A stretch of 64,000 nt of DNA from Planosporangium flavigriseum (GTDB lineage: Bacteria; Actinomycetota; Actinomycetes; Mycobacteriales; Micromonosporaceae), in assembly GCF_011947225.1 (NCBI RefSeq), contig NZ_JAATVW010000003.1:358719-422718 (forward strand), in the 5' to 3' direction. Below, piece by piece: positions 24,805-33,643 of this stretch (positions are counted from its first letter, which is position 1; the number at the start of each line of letters is the position of its first letter). Under the pieces are notes generated by a model, which worked only from the letters and a program-made list of their open reading frames with translations, was not told where the DNA came from and searched no databases. A program made the position numbers and the translations under genes.

Positions 24805-26442
24805 ATGTCGCACGGCGGTGAGCTTTTCGCGCTGAGCCAGAGTGCTGTTGCCGAGGCTGGCTTCGACATCGCACTGCGTGGCTACGAACGGCGCCAGGTC
24901 GATCGGTACGTCAGCCAGGTCGAAGCGGAGGTCGCGGCGCTTGCCGCCGAACGCGACGAGGCGTACGGGCAGGTTCAGGCGCTGGCCGTACAGATCCACG
25001 AGCTTCAGGGGCAGATATCCGAGCTGCGCAAAATCGCCGCCACCGATGCCCGCCGGTCGTTCCGCCACCTCGGTCCACGGGTGGAGCAGATCCTCACCCT
25101 CGCCGAGGAGCAGGCGGACCTCATCCGCGCCGGCGCAATCGACACAGTGGAGCGCAACCGGGCCGAGGCCCACCGGATCCTCGAAGAGGCCCGCGAGCGG
25201 GCCAACCAGGCCATTCGCGATTTCGAACTGGCGCTCGACGCCCGCCGTAAGGAGGAGGACGAGGCAACCGCCGCTCGACAGGAGGCCCTGGCCGCCGAGG
25301 TCGCCGAGGCCGAGGCGTACGCGCGCCGGGTCCGCACCCAAGCCGACGAGGTGTACGCCGCCGCCCAGGAGAAGAGCCGGCAGCTCCACGAGGCCACCGC
25401 CGCGGAGATCGAGCAGGCCAGGCTCCAGATGGACCAGGAGTACACGGCCCACCGCACCGCGATGCAGCAGGAGCAGCAGGCGATGCTGGCGGACGCCGAG
25501 CAGTACGCCGCGCAGGTACGCAACCAGGCCGAGACGCAGGCGACGAACATCGCCAAACAGGCGGAGCAGCACGCGACCTCCGTCCGCGCGCAGGCCGAGG
25601 AGGTCGCCGGCGAGCTGCGCGCCGAGGCCCAGCGCGAGGCCGAGCAGGTGCGGGCCGACGCACGGGCCGTACTGGAGCATGCGCACGCCGAGGCCAACCA
25701 GCTACGCAGCGAAGCCGAGCAGTTGGTCGCGCAGACCACCGAGCGCGCCGACGAGGCCGCACAGCGGGCCGTAGCCACCGAGCAGCGCAACTCCGAGCTG
25801 CAGCTCCAGATCGACGAGGCCAAGCAACTGGCCGCCCAGGCGATGGAGCGCATCGACGAGGCCACCCGTCGCTACGCCGACCTCCAGCAGCAGATCGACG
25901 AGGCGAAGCAGCGCCACCTCGAGGTCCAGCAGCAGATCGAGGAGTCCGAGCGGCGCCACGCCGACCTTCAGCAGCAGACCGAGGAGTCCGAGCGGCGCCA
26001 CGCCGACCTCCGACAGCAGATCGACGAGGCGCAGCGGGCGCACGAACAGGCTCAGCGTGACGCCGAGGAGTCGCTACGCCGGGCCGAGGAAGCCGCACGC
26101 GAGGCGGCCGAAGCCGAGCGCCGCACCGACGACGCGCTGCGCATGGCCGAGGAGGCCGAACTGCTCGCCGCCGAGGCCCTCGCCTCAGACAACCTCACCG
26201 CTGAAGCCCTGGTCGTCGAAGAGGCCGAGCAGACCAACCGGACACCTCAACCGGCCGCAGTCGGGGCAAGCACCGACGCGGAGGCCGCTTCGCCGGACGC
26301 CGCGGTGGGTGTCAAGGCGGCCGAGGCCGAAGCAAGCGACGCCAAGTCCGGCGACGGCTCCCCCGGCACGTCCAAAGTGGTTGTCGCCGCGCCTCGCCGC
26401 AGCCCCGACAAGGGCCTGAGCCGGCGCGGACTCAAGAAGTAG
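24805..26442 (+). CDS. DivIVA-domain coiled-coil protein (Scy/FilP-like), second copy
   Basis: About 545 residues; the start is either ATG at MSHGGELFAL or an ATG three codons earlier, both behind AGGATGGAG-like sequence. It has an N-terminal DivIVA-type segment (FDIALRGYERRQVDRYVSQV) and a GPRVEQILTLAEEQ block shared with the preceding protein. A long Ala/Glu/Gln-rich coiled coil follows to about residue 465. Inside it a 30-bp direct repeat (25938-25967 and 25980-26009) encodes EESERRHADL twice, 14 residues apart, that is exactly two heptads. The C-terminal 80 residues are acidic, then basic. It is probably a paralogue of the upstream protein working at the hyphal tip or division site. Confidence 0.75.
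   Translation: MSHGGELFALSQSAVAEAGFDIALRGYERRQVDRYVSQVEAEVAALAAERDEAYGQVQALAVQIHELQGQISELRKIAATDARRSFRHLGPRVEQILTLAEEQADLIRAGAIDTVERNRAEAHRILEEARERANQAIRDFELALDARRKEEDEATAARQEALAAEVAEAEAYARRVRTQADEVYAAAQEKSRQLHEATAAEIEQARLQMDQEYTAHRTAMQQEQQAMLADAEQYAAQVRNQAETQATNIAKQAEQHATSVRAQAEEVAGELRAEAQREAEQVRADARAVLEHAHAEANQLRSEAEQLVAQTTERADEAAQRAVATEQRNSELQLQIDEAKQLAAQAMERIDEATRRYADLQQQIDEAKQRHLEVQQQIEESERRHADLQQQTEESERRHADLRQQIDEAQRAHEQAQRDAEESLRRAEEAAREAAEAERRTDDALRMAEEAELLAAEALASDNLTAEALVVEEAEQTNRTPQPAAVGASTDAEAASPDAAVGVKAAEAEASDAKSGDGSPGTSKVVVAAPRRSPDKGLSRRGLKK
25938..26009 (+). repeat. 30-bp in-gene direct repeat with 42-bp period
   Basis: The same 30-base sequence, starting CGAGGAGTCCGAGCGG, occurs at 25938-25967 and 25980-26009. 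The period of 42 bp equals two coiled-coil heptads, so expansion or contraction would keep the coil in register. Confidence 0.8.
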
Positions 26443-27259
26443 CGGGCGGACTGACGGCCGCGCCGTTAGCCGGATCCGGCCGCGGCACGTCCGCGAACGC
26501 GGCGACCGTACGATCGGCGTACGCGCTGGCGTCGCCGTACTCCATCGGGCCGTCCCAGTCTCGCGGCAACGGGTACGCCGACGGGTTGACCCGGCGCACG
26601 ATCTCGTCGAGCACGGTCTCCGCGTCGCCCACCCACAGGTGCTTGGCACCCGGTACCCCGACGACCTCGGCCTGCGGGATCGCGGCGAAGCGGATTCGCG
26701 CCTCGTCGGGGCGCAGGTAGTCGTCGAACTCGGGCACCAGCGCCGTGAGGGGCTTGTCGGCGCGCGCCCACACCGCAAGGTCCTCGTCTGCGGAGTAACG
26801 CAGCGGCGGCGACAGCAGGATCGCGCCGGCGACGTCCGGTTCGCAGCCGTACTTCAGCGTCAGGTCGGTGCCGAACGACCAGCCGACCAGCCACACCGCC
26901 GGAAGCTCGGCGAACTCGGCGTACTCGATCGCGGCGGCCACGTCGAAGCGCTCCTGTACGCCGCCACCGAACTCGCCCTGACTCGTACCGCGCACGCTGC
27001 TCGTACCCCTGGTGTTGAACCGCAGGACGGCGAGGTCGGCGAGCGCGGGCAGCCGCCAGGCGGCCTTGCGGAACACGTGGCTGTCCATCATGCCGCCGTG
27101 CGTCGGCAGCGGGTGCAGGCAGATCAGCGTGGCGACCGGGGGGCGGTCGGCCGGTAACGCGAGCTCGCCGACGAGCGTGAGCCCGTCGGCGGTCTGCAGC
27201 GTGATGTCCGCACGGCGTGCGGACAGGATCGAGTTGGCCCTGATGGGCTGGGTAGCCAA
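26432..27259 (-). CDS. Alpha/beta hydrolase family protein
   Basis: The open frame extends far upstream, but that part overlaps the zinc-ribbon gene. A TTG start with GAGAGG six bases upstream gives a 275-residue protein that starts just before the first beta strands. The nucleophile elbow is GWSFGT, and the acid and His are probably the Asp in VPEFDDYLRPDE and the His in GAKHLWVGD. The oxyanion strand reads LICLHPLPTHGG. It belongs to the small serine hydrolases often labelled YtmA/alpha-beta hydrolase; the substrate is unknown. It lies 10 bp after the zinc-ribbon gene and overlaps the coiled-coil gene tail-to-tail by 11 bp. Confidence 0.82.
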   Translation of the reverse strand: MATQPIRANSILSARRADITLQTADGLTLVGELALPADRPPVATLICLHPLPTHGGMMDSHVFRKAAWRLPALADLAVLRFNTRGTSSVRGTSQGEFGGGVQERFDVAAAIEYAEFAELPAVWLVGWSFGTDLTLKYGCEPDVAGAILLSPPLRYSADEDLAVWARADKPLTALVPEFDDYLRPDEARIRFAAIPQAEVVGVPGAKHLWVGDAETVLDEIVRRVNPSAYPLPRDWDGPMEYGDASAYADRTVAAFADVPRPDPANGAAVSPPATS

Positions 27260-27269
27260 AGGATTCCTC

Positions 27270-27596
27270 TCAGCCGTACCGGGGAGCGCTGCGGGAGCGC
27301 TGGATGTTGGGGGTACGCCGGTCGCGCGCCCGCCAGCAGCCCGTGTGCCAGTGGCGCCGGTCCGCTGGCCCACCGAGCCCGTCGGCCGGCCAGGCCACCA
27401 CGTGCGCCACCCCGGGGGCGATTTCGTGGTCGCAGCCGGGGCACCGGTAGGCCTTGGTCGCTGAGCCGCCCGGGATCGCGCGTACCGCGTACTCGCCGTC
27501 ACCCCACGCCTGTACGCCCTCGACGCCGCGACGGACCTGACCTTCGTCAAGATTCCGCGCGGCGTCGGGGCTACGGCGATGACGGCGCGGGCTCAC
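27270..27596 (-). CDS. Small zinc-ribbon-like protein of unknown function
   Basis: This 108-residue protein has a central block, AVRAIPGGSATKAYRCPGCD, followed by HEIAPGVAHVVAWPADG and RHWHTGCW. The CPGC pair with the HWHTGC pair looks like a Cys/His zinc site. Similar actinobacterial proteins are often named ATP/GTP-binding protein without support; I see no P-loop. It follows the double dehydrogenase gene by 36 bp and precedes the hydrolase gene by 10 bp, so the three may be one operon. I recall the same pairing with 3-hydroxyacyl-CoA dehydrogenase in Streptomyces. Confidence 0.75.
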   Translation of the reverse strand: MSPRRHRRSPDAARNLDEGQVRRGVEGVQAWGDGEYAVRAIPGGSATKAYRCPGCDHEIAPGVAHVVAWPADGLGGPADRRHWHTGCWRARDRRTPNIQRSRSAPRYG

Positions 27597-27632
27597 GCCT
27601 CAAGGGTACGGGTGAGTATTTCGGACTTGACC

Positions 27633-29423
27633 TCAGCGGGAGTGGTCGCGGAATCCGCGGCCGACCTTGCGCCCCAGATAGCCGGCGGTGACCAGCTGCT
27701 CCAGCAACGGCGCGGGGGCGAAGCCGGGCTCGCGCAGCTCGTTGTACAGCTCGCGCTGGATGGCCAGCGACACGTCCAGGCCCACCACGTCGAGCAGCTC
27801 GAACGGGCCCATCGGGTACCCACAGCCGAGCTTCATGGCGTAGTCGATGTCGTCGGCCTCGGCGTAGCTCGTCTCGACCATCCTGATCGCGTCGTTGAGG
27901 TACGGGAAGAGCAGCGCGTTGACCACGAACCCGGCCCGGTCGGCGCAGACCACCGGGTACTTGCCCAGGTTCTCGCAGAGCGAGCGGATGGTGGCGACGG
28001 TCTCGTCCGAGGTGCGAATGGGGCGGACCACCTCGACCAGGTTCATGATCGGCGCCGGGTTGAAGAAGTGCATGCCGATGACGTCGGCGGGCCGGTTGGT
28101 GGCGATCGCGCACTCCACCACGGGGAGGCTCGACGTCGTGGTGGCCAGAATGACGCCGGGCTTGCAGATCTCGTCGAGGTTGGCGAAGAGCGCCTTCTTG
28201 ATCGACAGCTCTTCGACGATCGCCTCGACGACCAGGTCGACGTCGCCGAGGTCGTCCAGGGAGGCCGACCAGTTGACCCGGCCGAGGGCCGCGTCGCGGT
28301 CGGACTCGCTGAGCTTGCCGCGGACGACGGCCTTGTTGAGCGACGCGGTGATCTTGTCGCGCGACCGGGCCGACTTCTCGGTGCCCCGGGCGACGGCGAC
28401 GACCTCGTACCCGGCCTTGGCGAACACCTCGATGATGCCGTTGGCCATGGTGCCCGAGCCGACCACGCCGACCTTCGTGACCTTCCGGCCGGCCTCGGTG
28501 GCCTCGTGCGCGCCGGGGGCGGTCGGGGTCAGCTCGTCCGGCACGACCACCGGGGAGCCGGGCTTGTCGTACGTGTAGAAGCCACGACCGGACTTGCGGC
28601 CGAGCAGGCCGGCGGTGACCATCTGCTTGATCAGCGGCACCGGCGCGTGCCGGCGGTCACGGCCGCCGCGGCGGTACATGGTGTCCAGGATCTCGTACGC
28701 GGTGTCCAGGCCGATCAGGTCCATCAGCGCGAGCGGGCCCATCGGCAGGCCGCAGCCCAGCCGCATCGCGGCGTCGATGTCCTCGCGGGTGGCGTACTTG
28801 GACTCGAACATCTGCACCGCGTGGTTGAGGTACCCGAACAGCAGCGCGTTGGCGATGAAGCCGGCCCGGTCGTTGATCGTCACGTCAACCTTGCCGAGCC
28901 GCTCGCACAGCGCCTCGATGTCGGTGACCACGTCGTCGGCGGTGACGACCGTACGAACGATCTCGACCAGCTTCATGACCGGTGCCGGGTTGAAGAAGTG
29001 CATCCCGATGACCTGGTTTGGCCGGGTGGTCGCCACCGAGATCTCGGTGACCGACAGCGACGAGGTGTTGGTCGCGAGGATCGCCTCGGGCTTGCAGACC
29101 TTGTCCAGCTCGGCGAAGATCGCCTGCTTCAGATCCAGGTGCTCGGGCACCGCCTCGATGACCAGGTCCACGTCGCGCAGTTCGGTGAGGCCGGTCGCGA
29201 AGCGCACCCGGTTCAGCAGCGCGTCCCGATCGTCCTCGCTCAGCTTGCCCTTGGCCACGGCCCGGTCCGTGGAGCCGGTCAGCACGGCCCGGCCACGGTC
29301 CAGCCCGCCCTGGCCGATCTCGACGGCTACGACGTCGATGCCGTTGCGGGCGAATACCTCGACGATGCCGGCGCCCATGGTGCCAAGCCCGACGACTCCT
29401 ACCGATGTGATCTCGCGCGCCAA
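27633..29423 (-). CDS. Tandem-fused 3-hydroxyacyl-CoA dehydrogenase (two complete copies in one chain)
   Basis: This 596-residue protein is a head-to-tail duplication. Each half has a Rossmann GxGxxG (GLGTMGAG; GSGTMANG), the catalytic Ser segment (TNTSSLS; TTTSSLP), the catalytic His (GMHFFNPAP in both), the conserved Asn (GFIANALLF; GFVVNALLF) and the C-terminal dimerisation domain ending GRKSGRGFYTY or GRKVGRGFRDH. Single-domain 3-hydroxybutyryl-CoA dehydrogenases have about 285 residues and dimerise, so this chain can mimic a dimer. It oxidises 3-hydroxyacyl-CoA or reduces acetoacetyl-CoA; whether both halves are active is unknown, but no key residue is lost. A candidate operator lies 22-38 bp upstream. 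Confidence 0.9.
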   Translation of the reverse strand: MAREITSVGVVGLGTMGAGIVEVFARNGIDVVAVEIGQGGLDRGRAVLTGSTDRAVAKGKLSEDDRDALLNRVRFATGLTELRDVDLVIEAVPEHLDLKQAIFAELDKVCKPEAILATNTSSLSVTEISVATTRPNQVIGMHFFNPAPVMKLVEIVRTVVTADDVVTDIEALCERLGKVDVTINDRAGFIANALLFGYLNHAVQMFESKYATREDIDAAMRLGCGLPMGPLALMDLIGLDTAYEILDTMYRRGGRDRRHAPVPLIKQMVTAGLLGRKSGRGFYTYDKPGSPVVVPDELTPTAPGAHEATEAGRKVTKVGVVGSGTMANGIIEVFAKAGYEVVAVARGTEKSARSRDKITASLNKAVVRGKLSESDRDAALGRVNWSASLDDLGDVDLVVEAIVEELSIKKALFANLDEICKPGVILATTTSSLPVVECAIATNRPADVIGMHFFNPAPIMNLVEVVRPIRTSDETVATIRSLCENLGKYPVVCADRAGFVVNALLFPYLNDAIRMVETSYAEADDIDYAMKLGCGYPMGPFELLDVVGLDVSLAIQRELYNELREPGFAPAPLLEQLVTAGYLGRKVGRGFRDHSR

Positions 29424-29444
29424 CTCAGACCTCCCATGGGTACC

Positions 29445-29461
29445 CCTAACGGTGATTAAGG
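29445..29461. promoter_or_regulatory. Candidate operator upstream of the double dehydrogenase gene
   Basis: CCTAACGGTGATTAAGG is an imperfect inverted repeat centred on CGGTGA. It resembles the ecm site (centre CGGTAA) and, in reverse complement, the thiolase/epimerase site. The remainder of the 289-bp gap to the SDR gene holds no recognisable feature. Confidence 0.45.
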
Positions 29462-29712
29462 TAGTGCTCGCGCCCGTGCTACGTCACGAGGTGTGACGTA
29501 CGCCGCCCCACCCGATTCAATTGACCGCCGTGAAGCCTGGTATTCGGGGAGCCGTGCGGGCTGCCCGGCGGTGGCGTGAGCCCCAAGGGGTTACCGCCGA
29601 TATTTCCCATGAGCGGCTTTCCACACGACCCGGCTCGGGTTGATTTTGCCGGTCGGTTACCTCGGGGCGTGCCCCGGAGCCGAGGCCGAGTTCGCCCCGT
29701 AGGGTTCCCACT

Positions 29713-30408
29713 ATGCGATCTGTCGTGCTCACCGGTGTCTCCCGTGGCCTCGGCGCCGCTCTCTTCGCGCAACTGGCCGGTCGCGGCGACCGGATCTTCG
29801 CCGTCGGCCGCCGCTTCAGCGAGGAACAGCTCGCCCTCGCCACGGCCGAACCGGACCGCATCACGTTGGACGAGGCCGAGCTCGCCGATCCCACCACCCT
29901 TCCCTTGCCCGACCGACTGCGCGACTTCCTGCGGGGCAGCGACGAGTGCGTGCTCATCCACAACGCGGGCATGGTCGAGCCGATCGGCAAGATCGGAGAG
30001 CTGCCGGACGCGGGGATCGTCACCGCCGCCGGGGTCAACCTGATAGCTCCGATGCTGCTGACCGACGCCTTCATGGAAGCCCGGCCGGCCGAGGCCACCG
30101 GCCGGGTGCTGTTCATCTCCTCGGGCGCCGCGCACCGGGTGATCGAGGGCTGGTCGGTGTACTCGGCGACCAAGCGGGGCGCCGAGACGTTCTTCGACGC
30201 CCTCTCCGTCGAGCACCCCGACCTGTACGTCGCCAACGTCAACCCGGGCGTGATGGACACCGGGATGCAGACCGCCATCCGGGGCGCCGACTTCCCTGGC
30301 CGTGAGCGGTTCGTGGGCCTGCACGAACGCGGTGAGCTGCCCGATCCGGCCGAGGTGGCGCAGCGCATCATCGACGAACATGTCGATCGCCCTATTACTC
30401 GTGAGTAA
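29713..30408 (+). CDS. Short-chain dehydrogenase/reductase family protein
   Basis: This 231-residue protein begins with a Rossmann strand (SVVLTGVSRGLGAALFAQL) and carries the nucleotide NAG segment (LIHNAGMV) and the catalytic YxxxK (VYSATKRGAE) with the preceding Ser (LFISSGA). The closing VNPGVMDTGMQ segment is typical of classical SDRs, close to the sepiapterin-reductase-like YueD group. The substrate is unknown. It is followed 45 bp later by an aldehyde dehydrogenase gene on the same strand. An inverted repeat overlaps its stop codon. Confidence 0.88.
   Translation: MRSVVLTGVSRGLGAALFAQLAGRGDRIFAVGRRFSEEQLALATAEPDRITLDEAELADPTTLPLPDRLRDFLRGSDECVLIHNAGMVEPIGKIGELPDAGIVTAAGVNLIAPMLLTDAFMEARPAEATGRVLFISSGAAHRVIEGWSVYSATKRGAETFFDALSVEHPDLYVANVNPGVMDTGMQTAIRGADFPGRERFVGLHERGELPDPAEVAQRIIDEHVDRPITRE
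30395..30408. promoter_or_regulatory. Inverted repeat TTACTCGTGAGTAA upstream of the aldehyde dehydrogenase gene
   Basis: Perfect 6-base arms TTACTC and GAGTAA with a 2-base centre. It overlaps the SDR stop codon and ends 46 bp before the aldehyde dehydrogenase ATG. It shares TTACTCG and GTAA with the site upstream of the 3-hydroxybutyryl-CoA dehydrogenase gene at 41 kb. Confidence 0.5.
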
Positions 30409-30453
30409 GTTGCCGACTAGACTCACGGCAATCCATCACGATGGGAGCTCGGC

Positions 30454-31959
30454 ATGACCGCGACGCGCACCCCTGGCGTACCCGTGGTCGAAGACGGCGC
30501 GCTCGTCTCGACCAACCCGGCCACCGGCGAGGAGGTCGGGCGCTTCCCCGTCGCCTCCGACGCTAACGTTCAAGCCGCCGTCGCCCGGGCCCGCGAGGCC
30601 GCGGCGTGGTGGGCCGACCTCGGGTACGCGGGCCGCGCCCAGCGCCTGCTGCGCTACCGCAGCGTGCTGGCCAACCGCATCTCGGAGCTGGCCGAACTGG
30701 TGCGCCGCGAAGGCGGCAAGCCCGCGGCGGAGGCGATCGTCGAGGCGGCGGCCGCGATCGACCACATCGCATGGGCGGCCAGGAACGCGCGCCGGGTACT
30801 CGGCCAGCGCAAGGTGCGCGGCTCGCTGCTGACCGCCGAGCACGCGGCGTACCTGGAGTACCTGCCGTACGGGGTCATCGGCGTGATCGGCCCGTGGAAC
30901 TACCCGGTCTTCACCCCGATGGGCTCGATCGCGTACGCCCTGGCCGCCGGCAACGCCGTCGTCTTCAAGCCCAGCGAGTACACGCCGGCCATCGGGCAGT
31001 GGCTGGTCGACCGGTTCGCCGAGATCGTGCCCGAGCATCCGGTTATGCAGATCGTGCACGGCACCGGTGAGGTCGGCGCCGCGCTGTGCCGCTCCGGCGT
31101 GGGCAAGCTGGCGTTCACCGGCTCCACCGCGACCGGCAAGAAGGTGATGGCCGCCTGCGCGGAGACGCTCACACCCGTACTCGTCGAGTGCGGCGGGAAG
31201 GACGCCATGATCGTCGAGGCGGACGCCGACCTCGACGCGGCCGCCTCCGCCTGCGTGTGGGGCGGCATGACGAACGCCGGCCAGACCTGTGTGGGCATCG
31301 AACGGGTCTACGTCGCCGAGCGGGTCTACGACGACTTCCTGGCCCGGCTGGTGGACCGGGCGAGCAAGCTCACGGTGGGCAACGGCGAGGACGCCGACTT
31401 CGGCCCGATCACGATGCCGAGCCAGATCGAGATCATCCGCCGCCACATCGACGACGCGATCGCGCGCGGCGGGCGGGCCGTACTGGGCGGACCCGAGGCG
31501 GTGCAGCCGCCGTACGTGAAGCCGACGATCCTCGTGGACGTACCCGAGGACGCTGCCGCCGTACGCGAGGAGACGTTCGGCCCGACGCTGACGGTCGCCA
31601 AGGTCCGCGACGGTGACGAGGCGGTGGCCCGGGCCAACGCGTCGACGTACGGCCTCGGCGGGTCGGTCTTCTCCCGCTCCCGCGGAATGGAATTGGCCCG
31701 GCGGCTGCGGTCGGGCATGACCTCGATCAACGCGACGATCGCGTTCGCCGGGGTGCCCACCCTGCCGTTCGGCGGCGTGGGCGAGTCCGGGTTCGGGCGC
31801 ATCCACGGCGAGGACGGGCTGCGCGAGTTCGCCCGCGCCAAGGCGATCACCCGCCGGCGGATGCCGTCGCCGCTGCCGGCGATGTCGTTCGACCGCACCC
31901 CCAAGGCGGTGGCGCTGATCACGCGGGCCGTCAAGTTCGTCCACGGCCGGTCCCGCTAG
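30454..31959 (+). CDS. NAD(P)-dependent aldehyde dehydrogenase
   Basis: This 501-residue protein has the full superfamily set: GVIGPWNYPVF and KPSEYTP (cofactor site), FTGSTATGK, the general-base Glu in LVECGGKDA, the nucleophilic Cys in NAGQTCVGIERV and EETFGPTL near the end. It oxidises an aldehyde to the acid in the cytosol. Closest by eye are broad-specificity class 3-like or succinate-semialdehyde-type enzymes; the aldehyde is not predictable. The start ATG follows GATGGGAGCTCGGC. It probably has its own promoter under the inverted repeat at the SDR stop. Confidence 0.9.
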   Translation: MTATRTPGVPVVEDGALVSTNPATGEEVGRFPVASDANVQAAVARAREAAAWWADLGYAGRAQRLLRYRSVLANRISELAELVRREGGKPAAEAIVEAAAAIDHIAWAARNARRVLGQRKVRGSLLTAEHAAYLEYLPYGVIGVIGPWNYPVFTPMGSIAYALAAGNAVVFKPSEYTPAIGQWLVDRFAEIVPEHPVMQIVHGTGEVGAALCRSGVGKLAFTGSTATGKKVMAACAETLTPVLVECGGKDAMIVEADADLDAAASACVWGGMTNAGQTCVGIERVYVAERVYDDFLARLVDRASKLTVGNGEDADFGPITMPSQIEIIRRHIDDAIARGGRAVLGGPEAVQPPYVKPTILVDVPEDAAAVREETFGPTLTVAKVRDGDEAVARANASTYGLGGSVFSRSRGMELARRLRSGMTSINATIAFAGVPTLPFGGVGESGFGRIHGEDGLREFARAKAITRRRMPSPLPAMSFDRTPKAVALITRAVKFVHGRSR

Positions 31960-31988
31960 CCCGCCCCCAATCCGGGTAGCAGCCGGGT

Positions 31989-32495
31989 ATGGCCGAAGTG
32001 GCGATCCTGAGCGGGCTGCAGGCGTCGGGCAAGTCAACGTTCTACCAGCGCCAGCTGGCCGACAGCCACGTGCACGTCAGCAAGGACAACTGGCCCCACG
32101 CCCGGCACCGCGAACAGCGCCAGCGCCGCGTGATCGGGGAGGCGCTGGCCGCCGGCCGGGACGTCGCCGTCGACAACACCAACCCGTCGCCCGACGAACG
32201 GGAACCCCTGATCGACCTGGCGCACAAGGCGGGCGCCAAAGCCGTCGGGTACTGGTTCCCGCCCGACCCGCAGATCTCGCTGGAGCGCAACGCGCAGCGG
32301 GAGGGCCGCAAACGGGTCCCGAACGTGGGCCTCTTCTCAACCCTGAAGCGCCTCAAACGGCCGTCCTACGCCGAAGGCTTCGACGAGCTGTACAAGGTGC
32401 GCACGGACGGCCAAGGCGGCTTCACGGTCGAGTACTGCCCGACGGACGAGAGCGTTGGGGAACCGGTCAGAACAGCGTCATCTCGTCGCGGGTGA
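31989..32495 (+). CDS. P-loop kinase, polynucleotide-kinase-like AAA protein
   Basis: This 168-residue protein has a Walker A right at the start ([11 protein letters not shown]), a KDNW acceptor-side segment, [11 protein letters not shown] (lid/substrate region) and Arg-rich lid residues ([14 protein letters not shown]). This pattern matches the small PNK-type kinases that phosphorylate nucleic-acid ends or small metabolites. The substrate is not assigned. It sits 29 bp after the aldehyde dehydrogenase stop. Its 3' end overlaps the 3' end of nucS by 29 bp in convergent orientation. Pairing with nucS hints at nucleic-acid repair, but this is only proximity. Confidence 0.8.
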   Translation: MAEVAILSGLQASGKSTFYQRQLADSHVHVSKDNWPHARHREQRQRRVIGEALAAGRDVAVDNTNPSPDEREPLIDLAHKAGAKAVGYWFPPDPQISLERNAQREGRKRVPNVGLFSTLKRLKRPSYAEGFDELYKVRTDGQGGFTVEYCPTDESVGEPVRTASSRRG

Positions 32496-33126
32496 TGCCG
32501 CGCAGCGCGTGGTAGTCGAGCACGACGCAGCGGATCCCGCGGTCCTCGGCCAGTACCCTCGCCTGGGGTTTGATCTCCTGCGCGGCGAAGACGCCGGAGA
32601 CGGGGGCGAGCAGCGGATCGCGGCCGAGGAGCTCCAGGTACCGGGTCAGCTGCTCCACGCCGTCGATCTCGCCGCGGCGCTTGATCTCCACCGCAACCGT
32701 GGCCCCCGCAGCGTCCCGGCACAGCAGGTCGACCGGCCCGATCGCGGTCGGGTACTCGCGCCGGATCAGCGTGTAGCCCTCCCCCAGCACGGTCGGGGTC
32801 GCCGCCAGCAGTTCCTGCAGGTGCGCCTCGACCCCGTCCTTGATCAGGCCCGGGTCGACCCCCAGCTCGTACGACGTGTCGTGCAGCACCTCCTCGATGG
32901 TGATGCGCAGCTCCTCGCCGGCCTTGTTGACCACCCGCCACACCCCGGGCGCCTCCTCCACCCGACAGGGCGGACTCATCCAGTTGAGGGGTTTGTACGC
33001 GCGGTCGTCCGCGTGGATGGAGACCGACCCATCGGCTTTGACCATGAGCAGCCGGGTCGCGAGCGGAAGGTGGGCTGTGAGCCGGCCGATGTAATCCACC
33101 GAGCACCGGGCGATGACTAGTCGCAC
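32467..33126 (-). CDS. nucS: Endonuclease NucS (mismatch-specific)
   Basis: A GTG start gives 219 residues and the canonical beginning [21 protein letters not shown] longer frame upstream adds 56 low-complexity residues and is rejected. The C-terminal RecB-like nuclease domain has its catalytic residues in PVDLLCRD and [13 protein letters not shown] (Asp, Glu and Lys of the D-ExK motif). NucS cuts both strands at G-T, G-G and T-T mismatches and replaces MutS/MutL in many actinobacteria and archaea, working with the sliding clamp. It is convergent with the kinase gene and divergent from the small DUF4259 gene. Confidence 0.95.
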   Translation of the reverse strand: MRLVIARCSVDYIGRLTAHLPLATRLLMVKADGSVSIHADDRAYKPLNWMSPPCRVEEAPGVWRVVNKAGEELRITIEEVLHDTSYELGVDPGLIKDGVEAHLQELLAATPTVLGEGYTLIRREYPTAIGPVDLLCRDAAGATVAVEIKRRGEIDGVEQLTRYLELLGRDPLLAPVSGVFAAQEIKPQARVLAEDRGIRCVVLDYHALRGITRDEMTLF

Positions 33127-33199
33127 CCGGAGAGGGTACCGAGTAGCGGACAGCCGCTGCAGCGCCACCGGCCGGTTGTCGAGGCTGGAGGGGAGTCCG

Positions 33200-33610
33200 A
33201 TGCGCGTCTGGGGTACCGCCCCGTTCGACAACGACGTCGCCGAGGAGTTCGCGACCGAGCTGGACGACGCCGACCCCGACCAGCGACTGGTCATGCTCCG
33301 CCGGACCCTGCAGGCGGCGGTCGACGCCGAAGAGTCCGTGGACGCGGTGCGGGCCTTCCGCGCCTTCGCGGCCGCCGCCGTCGTGGCCGCCGCCTGCCCC
33401 GGCGGCCCCCAGATCGAGTCCGACTACGCGCCCGAGTTCCTCACCATCGACGATCCGCCCAAGCTCCAGCCCGACCACCCGATGCTTGCGAACGACGCGC
33501 TCGACCGCATCGAAGAGCCCGACTCGGCCTGGTACAAACTGTGGGAGAAGTCGAACAACCTGCACGACGCGGTGGAGACGCTGGAGTACGTCCGCGACTC
33601 GCTGTGCTGA
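33200..33610 (+). CDS. DUF4259 domain-containing small protein
   Basis: The ATG follows GGAGGGGAG. The 136-residue protein starts [17 protein letters not shown], the characteristic N-terminus of DUF4259 (WGxGxFDNDxA). It is acidic and helical, with a conserved LWEKSNN near the end. No function is known for the family. The 29 in-frame codons upstream of the chosen ATG are of poor quality. It is oriented with the downstream DUF4126 membrane-protein gene, 33 bp apart. Confidence 0.82.
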   Translation: MRVWGTAPFDNDVAEEFATELDDADPDQRLVMLRRTLQAAVDAEESVDAVRAFRAFAAAAVVAAACPGGPQIESDYAPEFLTIDDPPKLQPDHPMLANDALDRIEEPDSAWYKLWEKSNNLHDAVETLEYVRDSLC

Positions 33611-33643
33611 CCACGGCTTGGCCGGCCCTGCCATGCTGGAGGC

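Noticed and set aside
25880..26040. Repeats in the coiled-coil gene considered as a CRISPR-like array
   Set aside because: The repeat is in frame, only two copies, and spaced by heptad-compatible coding sequence.
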